Shown here in pieces: positions 4,598 to 7,478 of a DNA stretch of 7,478 bases. Position 1 is the first letter of the stretch; every line of letters begins with the position of its first letter. Position numbers and translations under genes: made by a program. The notes beneath the pieces were generated by a model. It searched no databases, had not been told where the DNA came from, and worked only from the letters and a program-made list of their open reading frames with translations. Source of the stretch: a bacterium (GTDB lineage Bacteria > SZUA-79 > Acidulodesulfobacterales > Acidulodesulfobacteraceae); NCBI GenBank assembly GCA_021821565.1, contig JAKACI010000073.1, forward strand, positions 1-7,478, read 5' to 3'.

Positions 4598-6730
4598 TTA
4601 TTTAAATTTTAACCTAATTTCGTTAAGAAATACATCAATAAATTTTTTATACGTTTTTAAAAACAGTTTTAATCGTGAAAAACTCTTTAGCCTATCCAAT
4701 GTTATTCCAAACATATCATAACTTAACGAGCTTGCTTTTGCAAATCTATGCATAATATTTAATACAATAAGCTCATCATGAGTTAAACTGTCAAATAACA
4801 AAGAATTATCTATATCCTCTAACTTATTAAATAACTCTACTGCCTGATTTTTTTTATCGGTAGAATTATTAAAATAGATAGTATTATCAAAAGCATCAAT
4901 ATTGTTTGCTTTGCCAGTATTATTGAAATTATCAATATTGTTTGCTTTATTAATATCATTGAATTTCTTAATATTATTTTCTTTATTAGTATTATTATTA
5001 GTATTATTAAAATTTTTCAAATTATTATATTTAGAATTATTAATTTGTTTCCCTAATGATATCTTGATTAATAAATTACAATAATTCATAGCTTCTTCAC
5101 ATAAAATAACAAGTTTATCTAATAATTTTTTTAATCTTTCTATATCGCTGATAAATATATTGTCAACCGAACTATAACAATTTATAAATAAATTAATGTC
5201 TTTTTTATCTAAGGGAAGAGCTGAAACATTTGCAAGACATGATTCCATAGATAATTTAAAAACTTTTAATTTAAAATCGTCAATAGTTAATTTTAAATCC
5301 TTTAACGGTAGATAATCTATATAACCCTTACTGTCGAATTTAGATATCATAGGTATTATTTTATTAAAACTTATATTTTTAAAATCATTTTTATCTATTT
5401 TATCTATTTTATCTAGCGCATTGTCTTTATTCTCAAATCTAAGTTTTATAATTTCAAAAACATTTTCCGGTTTAATATATTCTCCGCATAAGTAATTTGT
5501 ACAATTAGTTTTAAAATCGCAAGGAAAACACGGTATATTCGGCAAGATAAGTATTTGATTTTCCCTATAAGGTCCTGTCTCATAAAAACCTGCCTGACCG
5601 GTATAAACAACAACAACATCAGTTTTAACGGCAACGCTTATGTGCATAGTTCCGGTATCGTTTGTTATAAGCAATGAGCTTTTTTGAACAAAATTGACAA
5701 GTTCGGCTACCGTTGTTTTGCCTGTCAAATCAATTACGCTATTATAAAAATTATAATCTCGGCTATAATCATAAAGATTATTTATAATTTCGGCATCGCC
5801 GTTTATATCAGCGTTTATATCGACGTTTATATTGTAATCATAATTATTAAAATTCTTATTGCCTTCATATATATTTTTATTTTTATTATTATTATTCTGA
5901 TTATTATTATTTTTATTATTAATGGATTTTTTTTTAAAATAATCATCTACATCATTTTTTATAAATTGTCCGCCTTCTTCATCATATTTAGCGCCTAAAA
6001 TCAGTATTTTTATATTTTTATCGTATTCTAAAAGCAATTTTCCTAATTCGGCAAAATTCTCTTTTTTCCATTTTTTTAGCGGTGAAGAAGCTCCTATCGC
6101 AAAAGATATAATTTTATTGCTTTCGCTTATTTTATTATCCTTAAAAAAAGTTTCCACATTTTCTTTTGCATCTTTTTTTCTTTCCGTATTTAAAAATATT
6201 TCTCCTTTATATGCTAAATTATTTAAGCTGCAAGGTATATTTTCGCCAAACAATTTTTCATAAATATCAACGAGATTTACACAGCTTGCTTTTCTTAATT
6301 TTGCTACGGCGCTAAAAAACTTTAAATATTCTCCGTGAGTAATTAAATTATCTTCTCTGTTTCTTGAAAATCCTACAAATTTTTTTGAATTCAAAATATA
6401 CATAAAATAAGAACTTGCAATGTCATGGGTAAGATTAAACACTATTTCATAACTTCCATCGGTAAATTCTTTTAAAATATTTTCAAATTTTTTAAAAGTC
6501 TCATAATTAAATTTAAAATCATCTTTTTGTAAATCAGATAAAATATTATCCATATCAAAAATTTTTATCTCATCTATAAAATCAAAAAATTCGCAAATTT
6601 CATAAAATTGGGGAACAACGGCAAGTGTTACATGGCTTTCGGGATATACTGATTTTATTCTTTTAAATAAGGACGTGGTTTCAATCAAATCCCCCATTCT
6701 GGTAAAATTTAATATTAGAATTTTTAGCAT
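4598..6730 (-). CDS. GT9-family glycosyltransferase (heptosyltransferase-type) with Asn-rich insertions and a C-terminal helical extension
   Basis: GT9 enzymes use a GT-B fold to transfer heptose or related sugars from an ADP-activated donor. The N-terminal half is clear: LKILILNFTRMGDLIETTSL at 2-21 with Gly13-Asp14, and WKKENFAELGKLL at 221-233 in the second Rossmann domain. The donor-site region LITNDTGTMHISVAV lies at 354-368. A cysteine set (C401, C404, C410, C415) follows, as in many GT9 proteins. An Asn-rich insertion at about 266-330 interrupts the second domain. Beyond about residue 435 comes a 275-residue extension not usual for GT9. It is mostly predicted helical and contains a second Asn-rich stretch (565-625) with three 12-residue repeats. 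The whole is about twice the normal family length. No signal peptide or membrane segment is seen, so it is probably cytoplasmic. The sugar and acceptor cannot be told. The start at 6730 fits the GT9 N terminus although no Shine-Dalgarno is evident. Confidence 0.93.
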   Translation of the reverse strand: MLKILILNFTRMGDLIETTSLFKRIKSVYPESHVTLAVVPQFYEICEFFDFIDEIKIFDMDNILSDLQKDDFKFNYETFKKFENILKEFTDGSYEIVFNLTHDIASSYFMYILNSKKFVGFSRNREDNLITHGEYLKFFSAVAKLRKASCVNLVDIYEKLFGENIPCSLNNLAYKGEIFLNTERKKDAKENVETFFKDNKISESNKIISFAIGASSPLKKWKKENFAELGKLLLEYDKNIKILILGAKYDEEGGQFIKNDVDDYFKKKSINNKNNNNQNNNNKNKNIYEGNKNFNNYDYNINVDINADINGDAEIINNLYDYSRDYNFYNSVIDLTGKTTVAELVNFVQKSSLLITNDTGTMHISVAVKTDVVVVYTGQAGFYETGPYRENQILILPNIPCFPCDFKTNCTNYLCGEYIKPENVFEIIKLRFENKDNALDKIDKIDKNDFKNISFNKIIPMISKFDSKGYIDYLPLKDLKLTIDDFKLKVFKLSMESCLANVSALPLDKKDINLFINCYSSVDNIFISDIERLKKLLDKLVILCEEAMNYCNLLIKISLGKQINNSKYNNLKNFNNTNNNTNKENNIKKFNDINKANNIDNFNNTGKANNIDAFDNTIYFNNSTDKKNQAVELFNKLEDIDNSLLFDSLTHDELIVLNIMHRFAKASSLSYDMFGITLDRLKSFSRLKLFLKTYKKFIDVFLNEIRLKFK
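4880..4987 (-). repeat. Three in-frame 36-bp tandem repeats in the GT9 gene
   Basis: Residues 582-593 (NKENNIKKFNDI), 594-605 (NKANNIDNFNNT) and 606-617 (GKANNIDAFDNT) are consecutive 12-residue copies, with a partial fourth (NNLKNFNNT) upstream. Copies 2 and 3 are the most alike, which suggests recent expansion. They lie in an Asn-rich linker inside the C-terminal extension. Length changes keep the frame. Confidence 0.85.
5740..5935 (-). repeat. Asn-rich low-complexity insertion within the GT9 domain
   Basis: This encodes residues of about 266-330, dominated by Asn, Lys and Asp (for example NNKNNNNQNNNNKNKN, then a NINVDINADING periodic stretch). At the DNA level it includes runs of the triplet att, so replication slippage is a likely origin. 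It falls between the Rossmann strand ILILGAKYDEEG and the helix TTVAELVNFVQ, where a surface loop is expected, so the enzyme may tolerate it. Confidence 0.75.
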
Positions 6731-6848
6731 TATTTTTATTTATGAATTAAATAATTATTTTACAATAAATTAATTAATAGATTTATAGGATAGTAAAAAA
6801 ATAATAAAAAAATTTTATTTTTATATCTTAACTATTAAGGTTAATAAA

Positions 6849-7469
6849 TCAACTATCCGATTTAAATTTTATTTGCTGAAGCATTAATATCATAGCTTCC
6901 GTTTTGGACAGCCTGCCGCTGCCGCGCTTTATATAATTAACAATATCGTCTAATGTTATCGCATCGTTATTTATTAAGCCGTTGCTTGCCATTTCCGATA
7001 TTATATAATATAATTCAGAATTTTCCTTCACGGAATTTAGAACATTATTAACATTTTCCTTCCTGTTTATAAATTTTGATTTATAAAAATCATACGAATT
7101 GCTCAAAATAATATTCATCATTTTAGATATTCTTTTTTCATAAGTATGAAATTTCCTGACGGTTTTATAACCATGAGACGCTATTTCTAATCTTTCGTTT
7201 TCATTTTCATCTTTAAGATAATAATTAATTTTTTCTCTTAAATCGGGAATACTCTCAAAAATTACAAAATCCTTTCCGGGTTCAAATTCGCCGTTCATAT
7301 ATTTTCTATGGTCAACAATCTGAAAACCTCCGCATCCTAATATTTCATAAACTCTCGGATTTAAAAAATCTCCGTCGGGGTTAATATCCCAATGGTATGC
7401 AGATGAATGAAGATTGACATTTATTTTTGAGTAGTTATAAATATTAACGGCTTCTTCTTCGGTAAAACC
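6849..7469 (-). CDS. CgeB-type glycosyltransferase, C-terminal part (5' end missing)
   Basis: The visible 206 codons encode the second Rossmann domain of a GT4-like glycosyltransferase of the CgeB or Glyco_trans_1_2 type. Hallmarks are SKINVNLHSS, then LNPRVYEILGCGGFQIVDHRK (about residues 37-56 of the visible part), FEPGKDFVIF, LREKINYYL and KTVRKFHTYEKRI. The Glu in NPRVYE is the usual donor-binding residue. A helical tail of about 90 residues ends in GRLSKTEAMILMLQQI. A start at the internal ATG at 7298 would cut through the conserved domain, so the real start lies beyond the window. An in-frame TAA at 7470-7472 depends on the last seven bases, which look like adapter, so it is probably not real. 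The gene lies 118 bp upstream of GT9 on the same strand. Its role is sugar transfer in the same glycosylation pathway; specificity is unknown. Confidence 0.88.
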   Translation of the reverse strand, partial: GFTEEEAVNIYNYSKINVNLHSSAYHWDINPDGDFLNPRVYEILGCGGFQIVDHRKYMNGEFEPGKDFVIFESIPDLREKINYYLKDENENERLEIASHGYKTVRKFHTYEKRISKMMNIILSNSYDFYKSKFINRKENVNNVLNSVKENSELYYIISEMASNGLINNDAITLDDIVNYIKRGSGRLSKTEAMILMLQQIKFKSDS

Positions 7470-7471
7470 TT

Positions 7472-7478
7472 AGATCGG
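7472..7478. other. Probable Illumina adapter remnant at the right edge
   Basis: The final seven bases AGATCGG equal the first bases of the common Illumina adapter (AGATCGGAAGAGC). They create an in-frame stop in the otherwise open CgeB frame. Sequence contamination at a contig end explains both observations. A chance match is possible because the stretch is short. Confidence 0.65.

Noticed and set aside
4902..5084. Plus-strand frame of 60 codons rich in Leu
   Set aside because: It is antisense to the Asn-rich repeat linker of the GT9 gene, so the Leu content reflects the repeat.
5446..5634. Minus-strand open frame of 62 codons
   Set aside because: It overlaps the GT9 catalytic region (the donor-side and cysteine motifs) in a different phase, and GT9 is clearly the real frame.
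5684..5998. Plus-strand frame of 104 codons looking like a membrane protein
   Set aside because: It is the complement of the Asn-rich GT9 insert. Runs of att and ata give Ile, so the apparent membrane segment is an artefact.
6803..6819. A/T-only inverted repeat between CgeB and GT9 as a terminator
   Set aside because: The stem has only A-T pairs and lies in sequence of almost pure A and T, where such dyads arise by chance.

Overview
This window is very AT-rich, uses the standard bacterial code (TAA, TAG and TGA all end genes here), and has every recognisable gene on the minus strand. Transcription therefore runs from the right end to the left end. The core content is a surface-glycosylation cluster. 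From right to left it holds the C-terminal part of a CgeB-type glycosyltransferase, a 710-residue GT9 (heptosyltransferase-type) protein with asparagine-rich insertions, a small helical protein of unknown function, and a large multi-domain protein. That last protein carries a methyltransferase-like segment, a degenerate GT9-like segment and a GT2 glycosyltransferase domain that runs off the left edge. Such mixtures are typical of flagellin or surface-polysaccharide glycosylation loci in low-GC Gram-negative bacteria. From memory, the Asn-rich glycosyltransferases suggest a deltaproteobacterium-like lineage such as Acidulodesulfobacterales, but this is only a guess. No flagellin or flagellar gene is visible here.

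Layout: 1-2087 is the multi-domain GT2 protein (3' end missing). 2133-2180 is an 8-bp tandem repeat. 2213-2845 is the small helical protein. 2867-4501 is an apparent insertion holding a promoter, a 221-bp miniature inverted-repeat element (2974-3194) and a fic gene (3228-4349) with its own promoter and two dyad elements. 4502-4575 is a second, orphaned copy of the start of the small helical gene. 4598-6730 is GT9 and 6849-7469 is CgeB (5' end missing).

The most notable structure is the fic module. It is flanked by 74-bp direct repeats that differ at two positions. The repeat is the ribosome-binding site and first codons of the helical-protein gene, so the module appears to have split the GT9/helical-protein junction and left a truncated 5' copy next to GT9. 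Recombination between the repeats would remove the module exactly and restore the operon. The displaced gene appears to be driven by a new promoter inside the inserted segment (TTGATA-N17-TACAAT). The fic gene has a promoter (TTGCAT-N17-TATAAT) followed closely by two inverted repeats that share a TGCACT core, which suggests autorepression through the Fic C-terminal winged helix.

The last seven bases (AGATCGG) match the start of the common Illumina adapter and create an in-frame stop in the CgeB reading frame. The right edge is therefore probably a contig end with unremoved adapter and not a real gene boundary.
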